The notes under the pieces were generated by a model, which was not told where the DNA came from, did no database searches, and worked only from the letters and a program-made list of their open reading frames with translations. Below, piece by piece: positions 9,564-18,137 of a stretch of DNA of 64,000 nt (positions within the stretch are counted from its first letter, which is position 1; every line of letters starts with the position of its first letter). This DNA is from Gammaproteobacteria bacterium (GTDB lineage Bacteria; Pseudomonadota; Gammaproteobacteria; Steroidobacterales; Steroidobacteraceae). The DNA lies in NCBI GenBank assembly GCA_028293745.1, contig JAQGOF010000105.1:1-64000 (forward strand), given 5' to 3'. The translations under genes and the position numbers were made by a program.

Positions 9564-10955
9564 ATGCCGCACCCAACCTCTCGCGGCCCGGGCAAACCGG
9601 GCGGCACCGCGCGCGTGAGCCGAAAACGTGTCGCAGTGTCTGATTCCGGCAAGTCCGGCACCTCCACGTCACCGCTGCCCTTGCGCCCCCGGCGGCGGGC
9701 CGCGTCCGAGCCGAGTACACGCAAACTGGCGCAGAACGCCAGCCTGCGCTTGAGCGAGGTGCTGCAGAATCTGAAGAAGTGTGCTGCCGCGATCCAATCT
9801 CTCGACGCGAAGTTAAGGCAACACAACCAGGAACAGGATAGGCTCCGGCGCCAAATGGATTATTTCGCGCTCGGGCAGAAAATCACCCGAACGGGCAGTT
9901 GGGCCTGGAACCTGTCGTCAGGGAAGTTGTTCTGGTCACGGGAGCATTTCCGCATCTTCGGGCTGGACCCTGAAAATAACAAAGTCTCTTATCGTGTTTT
10001 TTTCCGTATGATCCACGCCGATGAGCGGGCACACGTCGAACGGGAGTTTCAGGAAGCAGTTCGCGCTGGTCGCGACTTCGACAGCGAGTACCGCATAGTC
10101 CGCCCCGATGGTCAACTGAGGTACATCCAGAGTCACGCCTACCCGGTTTTCGGAGAGTCCGGCGAGCTCATGGAGTATGTGGGCACGGCTGCGGACATCA
10201 CGGAGCAAAGGCAGGGTGAGGAGTCATTAGGCAGCATGCAGGCAGAGCTTGCGCAGGCCTCGCGCGCCATCACCCTCGGACAGCTGATGGCAACCATTGC
10301 ACACGAAGTGAATCAGCCCTTGGCAGCTCTCGTTGCCAATGCTGGCGCGGCTGTGCGCTGGCTCGCTGGAGATCCGCCACGCATCGACAAGGCCCGGCAG
10401 GCGCTGACACGTATCGCCAGGGACGCGAACAGGGCGAGTAACGTCATTGCGCGAATCCGGGCGCTCATAGGTGGGACTGACGTGCAGCGCAGCCCGCTCG
10501 ACTTGAACTCAATCGTTCACGAGGTGATTGCGTTGGTGAGATCGGAGCTACGCCGAAACAACATTACCGTGCGCGCCCACCTGGATGAGAATTTGCGGCA
10601 GGTACGCTGCGACCGGGTACAGATGCAGCAGGTTCTTCTCAATCTCATTGTGAACGCGATCGAAGCCATGGTTACTGTCATGACCCAGCCCAAGCTGCTG
10701 GCGATCGCCACTGTAGCGGATGTCGCCGGCGTGATGGTGTCGGTCAAAGACTCGGGCGTAGGGCTCGACCAACTGGTGTTGGAGCGGGTATTTGAGCCGT
10801 TCTACACCACCAAGCCGCGCGGCATGGGCATCGGCCTGGCGATCAGCCGGGCCATTATCGAGGCGCACGGCGGCCGGATCTGGGCTGTGCCCAACGAAGC
10901 GTCGGGAACGACGTTCCGGTTCCGGTTGCCCTTCAACGGGACACCTGCCGAGTGA
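9564..10955 (+). CDS. PAS-domain sensor histidine kinase (FixL/DctB-like output)
   Basis: 463 residues from ATG 9564. A basic, low-complexity start and a short coiled region (about 60-100) lead into a PAS_3-type domain (about 105-225: GSWAWNLSSGKLFWSREHF, later VGTAADITEQR). A HisKA segment carries the phosphoacceptor His247 in TIAHEVNQPLAAL, the HExNQPL form typical of FixL-like kinases. The ATPase has an N box NLIVNAIEAM, DSGVGLDQL, and FYTTKPRGMGIGLAIS. No membrane helix is seen, so it should be cytoplasmic. The PAS domain lacks a recognisable FixL haem pocket signature, so its signal is unknown. It overlaps the downstream FixJ-like gene by 4 bases, its obvious partner. Confidence 0.9.
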   Translation: MPHPTSRGPGKPGGTARVSRKRVAVSDSGKSGTSTSPLPLRPRRRAASEPSTRKLAQNASLRLSEVLQNLKKCAAAIQSLDAKLRQHNQEQDRLRRQMDYFALGQKITRTGSWAWNLSSGKLFWSREHFRIFGLDPENNKVSYRVFFRMIHADERAHVEREFQEAVRAGRDFDSEYRIVRPDGQLRYIQSHAYPVFGESGELMEYVGTAADITEQRQGEESLGSMQAELAQASRAITLGQLMATIAHEVNQPLAALVANAGAAVRWLAGDPPRIDKARQALTRIARDANRASNVIARIRALIGGTDVQRSPLDLNSIVHEVIALVRSELRRNNITVRAHLDENLRQVRCDRVQMQQVLLNLIVNAIEAMVTVMTQPKLLAIATVADVAGVMVSVKDSGVGLDQLVLERVFEPFYTTKPRGMGIGLAISRAIIEAHGGRIWAVPNEASGTTFRFRLPFNGTPAE

Positions 10956-11560
10956 AGCCATCGAACGCCGTCGTTTATGTCGTTGATGATGATGTCTCGG
11001 TCCGCGAGGCCCTGGCCAGTCTGATCGGGTCTGTTTCACTGAATGTAGAGTGTTTCGCGTCCCCCCAGGAGTTTCTTCGCCGGCACAGCAGGGACGGTCC
11101 GTCGTGCCTGGTCCTCGATGTGCGCATGCCGGGCCTGAGCGGCCTCGACCTGCAGCGCGAGCTGACTCGCACGGCGCAGCCGATTCCCATCATCTTCATT
11201 TCGGGCCATGGCGATATCCCGATGGCGGTGGGGGCCATGAAGGCGGGTGCCATCGAGTTTCTGGCCAAGCCATTTCGCGACGAGGATCTATTGGATGCCA
11301 TACGGCAAGCCCTCGAGCGTGATCAAGCTGCCCGGGGCCGCCGCGCGGAGCTTGCCAGAATCCGCGGCCGCTATGCACAGCTCACGGCGCGTCAACGTCA
11401 AATCGCTAAGAAGATCGTGGAGGGGAGGCTCAACAAGCAGATCGCGGCCGAGCTTCACCTGAGCGAGAACACCATCAAGGTGCACCGCCGGCGCATTATG
11501 GAAAGAATGGGTGCGGCCAACGTGGCGACATTGGTCCACCTGATGGAGCAACTCACTTAA
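10952..11560 (+). CDS. FixJ/NarL-type response regulator
   Basis: 202 residues; GTG 10952 overlaps the kinase stop as GTGA, so the two are translationally coupled. Receiver domain at residues about 7-120 with the acidic pair VVDDDVSVREAL, phosphoacceptor Asp56 in LVLDVRMPGLSG, Ser/Thr in ISGHGD and Lys in FLAKPF. A LuxR-type HTH at about 135-200 has LTARQRQIAKKIVEGRLNKQIAAEL and ENTIKVHRRRIMERM. This is the FixJ subgroup layout. By analogy it would activate a fixK-like gene, and a FixK-like regulator is in fact encoded 0.7 kb downstream, but the target is inferred. Confidence 0.92.
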   Translation: MKPSNAVVYVVDDDVSVREALASLIGSVSLNVECFASPQEFLRRHSRDGPSCLVLDVRMPGLSGLDLQRELTRTAQPIPIIFISGHGDIPMAVGAMKAGAIEFLAKPFRDEDLLDAIRQALERDQAARGRRAELARIRGRYAQLTARQRQIAKKIVEGRLNKQIAAELHLSENTIKVHRRRIMERMGAANVATLVHLMEQLT

Positions 11561-11616
11561 ACCGTGCCAACGTCGCAACCCGGGTGCACCCGATGAAGTA
11601 ACTCATCTAAACCGTG
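11534..11616 (+). repeat. imperfect 33-base direct repeat of the response-regulator 3' end
   Basis: Bases 11534-11566, covering the last codons and stop of the FixJ-like gene, recur at 11584-11616 with 27 of 33 identities by eye, at an offset of 50. Copy 2 lies after the gene and is not in the coding frame. It may be the scar of an old duplication or the end of a lost paralogue. Confidence 0.6.
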
Positions 11617-11699
11617 GCCTCCGTCAAAGCAACTCTATGCGGATCGAGCCGATCCTATGTAACAGGCTCGCATCTCACAGGGCAGTACGCGACGGGCCC

Positions 11700-12098
11700 A
11701 TGGCCAAACGGAAACGACAATTCTTCGTGGCGATCGTGGACGATGACGCAGGAATGCGCGCCGCGATCAAGGATCTCCTCAACTCGAATGGCTGGCGCAC
11801 GCGCAGCTTCCCGAGTGCCGAGGCCTTCCTTCAATCCATGGACGGTGGCGAGCCGCCGGGCTGTCTCATTCTCGACTACCGGCTGCCGGGCATGAGCGGG
11901 CTCGAGTTGCACCGTGAGCTGCAGGCGAAGGGCCGGGCCATCCCGGTCATCTTTGCAACCGCCGATGACGAGGCTTTCCGTCTCTTGAAGTCATCCGCTG
12001 CGAAGGCGGATGCGCTGGCAGTGCTGCGCAAGCCATTCGACCCCGACGAGCTCCCACGCTTGGTGAAGGCCGCGGCCCAGGCCCGGCGAAAGCGCTGA
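11700..12098 (+). CDS. single-domain response regulator (receiver only)
   Basis: 132 residues from ATG 11700 (start MAKRKRQ); the frame is open upstream, but this start fits the domain boundary. It consists of one receiver domain: VAIVDDDAGMRAAIKDLL acidic pocket, phosphoacceptor Asp59 in LILDYRLPGMSG, ATADD and the conserved Lys in VLRKPFDPDEL. There is no output domain and the tail is only a few basic residues. It may act as a phosphate sink, or deliver a signal to one of the two kinases encoded nearby (9.6 and 13.1 kb). Its partner cannot be told from the sequence. Confidence 0.88.
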   Translation: MAKRKRQFFVAIVDDDAGMRAAIKDLLNSNGWRTRSFPSAEAFLQSMDGGEPPGCLILDYRLPGMSGLELHRELQAKGRAIPVIFATADDEAFRLLKSSAAKADALAVLRKPFDPDELPRLVKAAAQARRKR

Positions 12099-12128
12099 CC
12101 GTACCGCCATTTACCGCAGTTGGTTTGC

Positions 12129-12146
12129 GCTACCGCCAGGGGTAGC
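12129..12146. promoter_or_regulatory. small inverted repeat upstream of the FixK-like gene
   Basis: GCTACC-GCCAGG-GGTAGC, perfect 6-base arms with a 6-base loop, about 90 bases before the start of the Crp/Fnr gene. It is either a possible binding site or a weak hairpin after the receiver gene. No T-run follows. Confidence 0.3.
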
Positions 12147-12235
12147 AGGCGCATCCGAAGGTGTACTGGCGGCCCATCCTGCCAGCACCTAACGTGTTCC
12201 CCGTTGCCAATGCATCTGACAGGAAGGAGCGGGCG

Positions 12236-12994
12236 GTGGATATTCCAATGTCAGCCTCGATTCACAAGTGCGCGTGGGAAATTCGCGGCGACAGATCCCT
12301 CGGAGCGTTGGAGCGCCTGGCCGTTGTAGCCCGCTACGAAGCCGGCGAGGCGGTCTATCGTTGCAACGACCCGATCGAACACTGGTATCGCGTCGTGCGT
12401 GGTGCTGCACGCAAGAGTGCGTTGAGTGGTGACGGGCGCCGGCATATCGTGGACTTCATGTTGCCGGGTGATTTCTTCGGATTCGGCCTGTCCCGTCCCC
12501 GCCAGTTTTGCGTGGAGGCGATCTTCCCAGGAACCCTTATCGCACGTTACGCCCGCATGGCCGTTGAGCGGCTTGCGGACTCCGATCCGGTGATCGCGCG
12601 GAACATCCGCGAGCTCGCCTTCGAGGCGATTGTCCGCTTGCAGGGACGCATGGTGATTCTCAGCCGGTCCAAGGCGCTCGAGAGAGTGAGCTCGTTCCTG
12701 CTGGAGATGGCTGATCGCAGCCGCATCAGCCCGACTCACGCCGTGTTCCTGCCGATGTCACGGTATGACATCGCCGACTATCTCGGACTCGCGGTCGAGA
12801 CCGTGAGCCGCGCTCTGACCGAGCTGCGGCAGCGTCACGTGATCGCTTTCCGCAGCGTGCGGCAGGTTCGCATCTGCGATCGCGCTGTCCTGGAAGGGCT
12901 CGCGGAAAAGCTGGCCGAGCAGGGCTCACAGCCCTCCAGGCAGCGCGCGACTGCGCTCGCCGGCCAAGGCGAAACAAACCAGCTGTCGAATTGA
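12236..12994 (+). CDS. Crp/Fnr-family regulator, FixK-like
   Basis: 252 residues from GTG 12236, chosen because AGGAAGGA lies 7 bases upstream; ATG 12248 is the alternative. A cyclic-nucleotide-binding fold (about 25-145: FMLPGDFFGFGL) is followed by a long dimer helix and a winged HTH with ISRYD-like MSRYDIADYLGLAVETVSRALTEL. The recognition helix has E-x-x-S-R, the residues by which FNR and FixK read TTGA half-sites. The N-terminal cysteine cluster of true FNR is absent (one Cys near residue 12, others scattered), so it should not carry an oxygen-labile Fe-S cluster and is more FixK-like. It probably binds the TTGAY-N4-RTCAA boxes found between 9.4 and 21.4 kb. Confidence 0.85.
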   Translation: MDIPMSASIHKCAWEIRGDRSLGALERLAVVARYEAGEAVYRCNDPIEHWYRVVRGAARKSALSGDGRRHIVDFMLPGDFFGFGLSRPRQFCVEAIFPGTLIARYARMAVERLADSDPVIARNIRELAFEAIVRLQGRMVILSRSKALERVSSFLLEMADRSRISPTHAVFLPMSRYDIADYLGLAVETVSRALTELRQRHVIAFRSVRQVRICDRAVLEGLAEKLAEQGSQPSRQRATALAGQGETNQLSN

Positions 12995-13004
12995 TGTCTG
13001 TCAA
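12991..13004. promoter_or_regulatory. FNR/FixK-type box at the end of the FixK-like gene
   Basis: TTGAT-GTCT-GTCAA overlaps the stop codon of the Crp/Fnr gene. Its centre is about 147 bases before the second sensor kinase start, so a target role is plausible if the leader is long. Confidence 0.5.
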
Positions 13005-13144
13005 GGCAGCGGTGCCAGGGTATATCAGGATACCAACACCGGAGCGTTGAATCGCGGCATCGGACCCGCCACCGGTGCCACGAAGGTCGGTAGTTGTCCC
13101 GCAGTCGGTGACGATTCGCGCCGGGGACTGGAGGTAAGCTTAGG

Positions 13145-14281
13145 ATGCGCGTCACCGAGACTCACTTTCGTTCCTTGGCGGACTTACTGCCACAGTTCGT
13201 GTGCATCGTGGACGAGAGCGGACGTGTGTCGTATGGCAACCCGAGCTGGTATGAATTCATGGGAATCGGGGCCGGCAGCCCGTTTCTCGCCAGCTTTCTG
13301 CCGGCGCTGCATCCGGTGGACCGCTCGCTCTGGGAGCGGACCTGGGAACAGGCTGTTGCTTCCGGAGAGCCCTACGTGTTGGAACGCCGGGTCCGTTTCA
13401 CGACGGAATCGGACTACGTACGGCAGCTCGAACGGGGTAATCCAGTTCGAGACCGTGACGGCAGGATCGGAGAGTGGATCCTGATTGCGGCCGATGCAGA
13501 CGAGAACGAACGTCTCATTGCACAGTTGCGCCGCTCCATCGCGGGCAAGGACAGGTTTCTTGCGCTGCTCGCGCATGAGATGCGAGGGCCGCTGGCGCCG
13601 CTGTCGAGTGCCTTGCAGCTGCTCGGGCTGCACATCGATGAACCGCAGGTGGTGAGGCAATCAAGCACCATGATGGGGCGCCAACTTGCCCAACTGGTGC
13701 GGCTCGTTGACGATCTGCTCGACCTGGCGCGGTCTCAGAACGCTCAGATCGCGCTCAAGCGCGGGGTGCTCGAGCTCGAAACCGCCGTCAGGGCGGCAGT
13801 GGAGGCTGCGCAGCCGCTCATCACCGCGCACGGGCATCATTTGACCCTGGCACTCCCGGCAGACACCATGATGGTTGACGGTGATGCGGGGAGGTTGACC
13901 CAGGTGTTTGCAAACCTGTTGGTCAATGCCGCGAAATTCACGGAAAACGGGGGCCAGATAAGCATTTCGATCGAGAGGGATGTGGATTGGGCTCTGGTTA
14001 GAGTGCGGGATTCGGGCATAGGAATCCGACGCGACATGCTAGCGCGTGTATTCGACGCCTACGTGCAGGCTGAGGGCGGCTCGGCGGCCTCCAGGGCCGG
14101 GTTGGGTTTGGGCCTCGCGCTGGTGCGGCACCTGATCGAGCTGCATGGCGGCACGGTCAACGCCTACAGTGAGGGGCCAGGGCGGGGAAGCGAGTTCATC
14201 GTGCGCTTGCCGTCTGTTCGCGGCGCCGAGTGCCTGCCAGGATGTCCTGCAAACGCATGCAACTCCGCCTTGCTGACGTAA
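13145..14281 (+). CDS. PAS-domain hybrid-less sensor histidine kinase
   Basis: 378 residues from ATG 13145. A PAS domain occupies about residues 5-120 (LLPQFVCIVDESGRVSYGNPSWYEFMG; later GEWILIAADADENE). The HisKA box holds His144 in LLAHEMRGPLAPLSSAL. The ATPase domain has the N box NLLVNAAKFT, RDSGIGIRRDML, a G box GLGLGLALVRHLIELHGG and ends GRGSEFIVRLP. No membrane segments or receiver are present. It has no regulator of its own directly downstream, so the lone receiver (11.7 kb) or the FixJ-like protein are candidate partners. It lies 24 bases before the PsiE gene. Confidence 0.88.
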   Translation: MRVTETHFRSLADLLPQFVCIVDESGRVSYGNPSWYEFMGIGAGSPFLASFLPALHPVDRSLWERTWEQAVASGEPYVLERRVRFTTESDYVRQLERGNPVRDRDGRIGEWILIAADADENERLIAQLRRSIAGKDRFLALLAHEMRGPLAPLSSALQLLGLHIDEPQVVRQSSTMMGRQLAQLVRLVDDLLDLARSQNAQIALKRGVLELETAVRAAVEAAQPLITAHGHHLTLALPADTMMVDGDAGRLTQVFANLLVNAAKFTENGGQISISIERDVDWALVRVRDSGIGIRRDMLARVFDAYVQAEGGSAASRAGLGLGLALVRHLIELHGGTVNAYSEGPGRGSEFIVRLPSVRGAECLPGCPANACNSALLT

Positions 14282-14305
14282 GCCCGCGGGATTAGCCTCC
14301 TCGGA

Positions 14306-14782
14306 ATGCCCTCGGAACGTTGGATCCGTTACAAGGCCCGGTGGAATGTGCTGACGTACTACCAGCGTTTCGAGAGCGCGGTCGCGTTGGTTTTGACCGC
14401 CGTGATCGCGCTCATCATTCTCGTCGCGTTGTACCGCCTTTGCGTCGGGGTGGTCGCCGGGCTGCTGTTAGGCGCTCTCGATCCGCTGGAGCACACGGTA
14501 TTCCAGACGGTCTTCGGCCAGATCATGACCCTGTTGATCGCGCTCGAATTCAATCACACGTTGCGGTTTTTCGTGACCCGGCATGAAAGCATCATACAGA
14601 CCCGGGTCGTGGTGCTCATCGCACTGCTGGCGCTGGCGCGCAAATTCATCATTCTCGATATAAACGAGACCAGCCCCGGCTATCTGCTGGGGCTCGCGGC
14701 GGTTACGCTTGCGCTGGGCCTTACATACTGGCTCATGCGGCAGCGCGACGAGGATGATGATCGGAGGCCAGGGCAAGAGTGA
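14306..14782 (+). CDS. PsiE-family membrane protein
   Basis: 158 residues from ATG 14306. Four hydrophobic helices are visible (about 24-55, 62-85, 95-112 and 122-142), with the family's signature texture: TYYQRFESAVALVLT before helix 1, LEFNHTLRFF in the loop after helix 2, and a charged tail rich in Arg and Asp. PsiE proteins are inner-membrane proteins of unclear function, first seen as phosphate-starvation inducible. Its last 50 bases overlap the 3' end of the convergent HdeD gene. Confidence 0.85.
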   Translation: MPSERWIRYKARWNVLTYYQRFESAVALVLTAVIALIILVALYRLCVGVVAGLLLGALDPLEHTVFQTVFGQIMTLLIALEFNHTLRFFVTRHESIIQTRVVVLIALLALARKFIILDINETSPGYLLGLAAVTLALGLTYWLMRQRDEDDDRRPGQE

Positions 14783-15314
14783 CATTGCCCGCGCCCGTGA
14801 CGATGAGGTTGATCCCCAGCAGCAGACCAATACCCCACAGTGCGGTCGAAGGCCATCCGAGCAACAGGATGACTCCCACGAGGATACTGCTGACGCCGGC
14901 TGCCACAAGCCAACCCCAGCCGGGAACGGGGCGCAGTCCTGCTCCGAACACGACACGGGCGCTACCTTCTGCGATCAGCAGAATCGCGATCAGTACGGCA
15001 AGCGTCAATGCACCGCCGAAGGGGTATAGAACTACGAGCACCCCGGCGATCCCGTATAGCAATCCTCCGAGCCCATACCATGTAGAACGTCGCCACTCCC
15101 TGACTTTGAATGCGTGAACAATCTGCATGATCGCAGTCACGATCAACACGGCGCCGAATACACCTACGGCTGCGAGGGACGCAACCACAGGTACGGCAAT
15201 GGCAAGGCCACCGGCAATGATCTGCACAATCCCCAGTGCGAGCAACCATCCCCACCGGTAGCCAAATGAGGTTGCTGGGATATCCGCGTTCATTGTGTCG
15301 CTCATCGTTGGCAT
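14733..15314 (-). CDS. HdeD-family (DUF308) membrane protein
   Basis: 193 residues from ATG 15314 with AGGAGT six bases upstream. Six hydrophobic helices occur in pairs, with repeated glycine-rich LALGIVQIIAGGLAIAVP and LVAAGVSSILVGVILLLGWP segments, the internal duplication typical of the HdeD/DUF308 family. Known HdeD members contribute to acid resistance in enteric bacteria; the mechanism is not established. It probably shares a transcript with the lipoprotein gene 26 bases upstream, whose promoter region has a perfect FNR-type box. It overlaps the convergent PsiE gene by 50 bases. Confidence 0.85.
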   Translation of the reverse strand: MPTMSDTMNADIPATSFGYRWGWLLALGIVQIIAGGLAIAVPVVASLAAVGVFGAVLIVTAIMQIVHAFKVREWRRSTWYGLGGLLYGIAGVLVVLYPFGGALTLAVLIAILLIAEGSARVVFGAGLRPVPGWGWLVAAGVSSILVGVILLLGWPSTALWGIGLLLGINLIVTGAGNVTLALASDHHPRRAAA

Positions 15315-15340
15315 ATCAACTCCTGTTTGTCCGCGGGAAC

Positions 15341-15859
15341 TCAGGATGGTGGAAAGTCAGCGTTGATCGTCTGTCCGGTAGGCAGCTGGCATTGCCCCTG
15401 GCCGCCACCTTTCATTCCTTCCGAGGAACGCAGCAGCCGGAACTGGCAGCGCATGCGCTGTCCATTCGGCCCGGCAAGGTTGGCGACCACGTGCCCGGTG
15501 TAATGCTCGATGAAGGAGTCTGAGGGGCCGGGCCCCCAGTACGGCCAACCGTACCATCCGGGATACCAGGGATCCCACAGCGGGCCGATGGTGTCTATGT
15601 GCGACTCCTTTGTAATCTGATAGAACTTGCCTTCGTACGTTTGCTCTGTGCCATCGGGCATCGTTACCGTGGCCTTCATATTTCCAGACGAGGGGTCTGA
15701 CTGCTCCCAGGTGAAGCGGGCCTTCACACCACCAGCGGCGGTGGGGGATTCACCCGTGCCTTCACCCGTGCTCTTGCAGCCCGAGAGTGCTGCACCAAGG
15801 AACAAGGCCAGGGACAGCGTGGCCGTGGCAAAACGATTCATGACAACGTGCTTTCGCAT
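15341..15859 (-). CDS. lipoprotein of unknown function
   Basis: 172 residues from ATG 15859 (ATG 15841 is the alternative). The signal sequence ends in a lipobox with LSGC, so the mature protein begins at a Cys and should be anchored in a membrane. The middle has FTWEQSDPSSGNMKATVTMPDG and YEGKFYQITKES. A Trp/Tyr/Gly/Pro-rich stretch follows (LWDPWYPGWYGWPYWGPG), then GRVVANL-like HVVANLAGPNGQRMRCQF and GGGQGQCQLPTGQTI, which resemble small periplasmic proteins that sense or scaffold. I do not recognise a named family. An FNR/FixK-type box lies about 62 bases upstream and HdeD follows, so it is likely part of the low-oxygen/stress set. Confidence 0.75.
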   Translation of the reverse strand: MRKHVVMNRFATATLSLALFLGAALSGCKSTGEGTGESPTAAGGVKARFTWEQSDPSSGNMKATVTMPDGTEQTYEGKFYQITKESHIDTIGPLWDPWYPGWYGWPYWGPGPSDSFIEHYTGHVVANLAGPNGQRMRCQFRLLRSSEGMKGGGQGQCQLPTGQTINADFPPS

Positions 15860-15896
15860 GGTGAGCTATTGATAGCCCGGCGGCAGTCACGAGTCC

Positions 15897-15910
15897 TTGA
15901 TGGCTATCAA
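15897..15910. promoter_or_regulatory. perfect FNR/FixK-type box before the lipoprotein-hdeD genes
   Basis: TTGAT-GGCT-ATCAA is a full match to the consensus. It is centred about 44 bases upstream of ATG 15859 and 62 upstream of ATG 15841, reading towards the lipoprotein and HdeD genes. Confidence 0.7.
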
Positions 15911-15965
15911 TTCGTTGCGGGGAGGACCCAAGGCGGCCGGGCGCGCGAACGCCGCCCGCGGATCT

Positions 15966-18137
15966 TCAGTTCAACAACAGGACCTCGACGTTCCCGGTGG
16001 GCCTTTCGACATTCAGCCCCACCGTGCCCGAATAGCGCTGCAAGATCAGATCGGCGGTGGCATTGCCGACCTGCAGGTTGCGGATCGACAGCCGGTCCAG
16101 ACCCTCGGGCAGGTGCGGGTGTTGGATGATGATCCGGTTGAGGCGGGAGTCGATCCTGACACCCAGACACGACTGCAGCAGCATGAATACGGAACCTGAG
16201 GCCCAGGCTTGCGGGGAGCACGCGACGGGATAGCTCGTCGGGGGCTTGCCCTCCCGCCGGCGGAACCCGCAGAACAGCTCAGGAAGGCGACTCGCGTCGA
16301 AGTACGTCGATGCATCGAGCTGTGATTTGAGAATGCGCAGCGCCAGGGTCTTGTCCTCGCGAAAGCTCAGGCCCGCGGCAATCAGTGCATTGTCGTGCGG
16401 CCAGATCGAGCCGTTGTGATAGGACATCGGGTTGTAGCGCGGCTCGAGATCGGCCACGGTGCGTACACCCCAGCCCGAGAAAAAGACATCGTCATGCAGG
16501 CACTTGACGATGGCGGTCGCGTGTTCCGGCCGGGCGATGTCCGTGAACAGGCAATGACCGGCATTCGAGCTGCGTACGCGGCATTGATTCTTCGCACCGT
16601 CCAGTGCCAGTGCATACATCGCGATCTCCGGGCACCAGAAGCGCTGCTGAAAGCGCTCCCTGATTCCCCGGGCGGCGTCGGTGAGCGTGCGCGTACGGTC
16701 GCGGTGTCCCAGCACTTCTGCCATTTCGGCGGCGGCCAGGAACGCGGCATAGGCGTAACCCTGGACTTCGCACAGCGCAATAGGTCCTTCGGCAAGCCTG
16801 CCGTCGGCGTGGAACACCGAGTCATGCGAATCCTTCCAACCCTGTTGAATCAGCCCGTTTGGCGAACGGCGCTGATACTCGATGAATCCGTCCTGATCGG
16901 CATCTCCGTAGCGCTCCAACCACTCGATTGCCGCCGCAACGTTGGGCCACACTGACTGCATGAATGATTCGTCGCCAGTACGGCGGAAATATGCGCCTGC
17001 CAACATGACGAACAACGGGGTCGAATCGACGCTCCCGTAGTAGGAGCCGAACGGAACTTCGCCCAACGCCGCCATTTCACCTTTGCGCGCCTCGTGCAGG
17101 ATCTTCCCGGGCTCGGCGTCCCGATTCACGTCCTGCTCCTTGGCCTGCGTTTTCGCCAGGAAGGTCAGCACACCGCGCGCGATATCGGGCGCCAGCCACA
17201 GGCATTCCAGAGCCGTAATGATGCCGTCGCGGCCGAAGGTCGTGTCAAACCAGGGCACACCCGCATACGGATACAGTCCCGTCGGTGTGGACGTGAGCAG
17301 CATGCGAAGGTCGGCCGCCGACCGGTCGAGCCATGCATTCAACTGTTGGTTCGAAGTATCGACCACGCATTGCAGGCGATCCTGTTCCGCCTGGGCTTTC
17401 TGTGCCGCTGCCAGAGCGGCAGGTTGGGAGGACCGCGCAGGCCGGGCAGCCTGTGCACCGCCGGGTGAGGATTCGCACCAGATGTCCACGCAGAAGACCT
17501 GCTCGCTGTGGGCCTCGAGGCGCACCTGCAGCTTGACTTCCGATCTGCCGATCGTGTGCGGCTCCGGATTGCACTCGAGGCGCGTGTGGCGCTCTACACC
17601 GTCCAGGCCTTCGTATCCCAGCGAGATGTAGTTGGCGCCGGTGCGCGGCTCCAGCAGCCGCCCGCGCCGCGGCCGCTGTTGCCCGCGAACTTCGAAGATA
17701 TCGGCGTAGTCCGCGGCGAACTCGATCGTAAGCGCAATGTCGAGCGGCTCGTTGATGAAGTTACGAACGTGGATCCGCTCGTGGCACGTATCGGACCGGA
17801 TCATCTTGGAGCGATAGACGTGCAGGCTGCCGCGCGGCACGACGATCTGGCCGTCAACATACAAGTCCGGATTGGTGAGATCGGCGGACATCAGCAGATT
17901 GTCGCGGTGAACGGCCGAGCTCAATAACAGCGGGCGGGCGCCCATGAGCTTCAGTGTCAGCTTCGACAGATAGCGCGTACCCCTGTGGTACAGCCCTTCC
18001 TCGTGACGGGCGTGGGCATCGATGTCGCCGGAGTCATTGAACAGGCCACAGGTCTCATCGTGCTTGAGCACGCGAAGCCGCTCTGGAACGGGCACTTCCG
18101 GAGCGGAGATGTAATAGCGCTCTACACTTTCGGTCAT
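15966..18137 (-). CDS. glycogen-debranching-type amylo-alpha-1,6-glucosidase
   Basis: 723 residues from ATG 18137, overlapping the glycosyltransferase stop as ATGA. The N-terminal beta domain (about 20-235) has LFNDSGDIDAHARHEEGLYHRGTRYLSKL, characteristic of the GDE_N-type domain. The (alpha/alpha)6 barrel follows with LYPYAGVPWFDTTFGRDGIITALECLW, PFGSYYGSVDSTPLFVML, QGWKDSHDSVFHADG, EVQGYAYAAFLAAAEMAE, and YHNGSIWPHDNALIAAGL towards the end. The Asp and Glu residues in GRDG, KDSHDS and SIWPHD are likely catalytic or substrate contacts. It probably hydrolyses branched alpha-glucan or a related sugar polymer in the cytoplasm (no signal peptide). It is the second gene of a pair with a GT4 enzyme, a common arrangement for storage-glucan handling under stress. 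Confidence 0.85.
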   Translation of the reverse strand: MTESVERYYISAPEVPVPERLRVLKHDETCGLFNDSGDIDAHARHEEGLYHRGTRYLSKLTLKLMGARPLLLSSAVHRDNLLMSADLTNPDLYVDGQIVVPRGSLHVYRSKMIRSDTCHERIHVRNFINEPLDIALTIEFAADYADIFEVRGQQRPRRGRLLEPRTGANYISLGYEGLDGVERHTRLECNPEPHTIGRSEVKLQVRLEAHSEQVFCVDIWCESSPGGAQAARPARSSQPAALAAAQKAQAEQDRLQCVVDTSNQQLNAWLDRSAADLRMLLTSTPTGLYPYAGVPWFDTTFGRDGIITALECLWLAPDIARGVLTFLAKTQAKEQDVNRDAEPGKILHEARKGEMAALGEVPFGSYYGSVDSTPLFVMLAGAYFRRTGDESFMQSVWPNVAAAIEWLERYGDADQDGFIEYQRRSPNGLIQQGWKDSHDSVFHADGRLAEGPIALCEVQGYAYAAFLAAAEMAEVLGHRDRTRTLTDAARGIRERFQQRFWCPEIAMYALALDGAKNQCRVRSSNAGHCLFTDIARPEHATAIVKCLHDDVFFSGWGVRTVADLEPRYNPMSYHNGSIWPHDNALIAAGLSFREDKTLALRILKSQLDASTYFDASRLPELFCGFRRREGKPPTSYPVACSPQAWASGSVFMLLQSCLGVRIDSRLNRIIIQHPHLPEGLDRLSIRNLQVGNATADLILQRYSGTVGLNVERPTGNVEVLLLN

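Noticed and set aside
9564-10955. Haem-based FixL oxygen sensor
   Set aside because: The output half is FixL-like, but the PAS domain is a PAS_3 type without a recognisable haem-ligand helix.
12236-12994. True oxygen-sensing FNR
   Set aside because: The N-terminal Cys-x2-3-Cys-x5-7-Cys cluster is missing; there is only one Cys near the start. FixK-like is the better call.
13021-13144. Riboswitch before the second sensor kinase
   Set aside because: GC-rich segments with some pairing are present, but no conserved core of a known riboswitch class was recognised, and the downstream gene is not a typical target.
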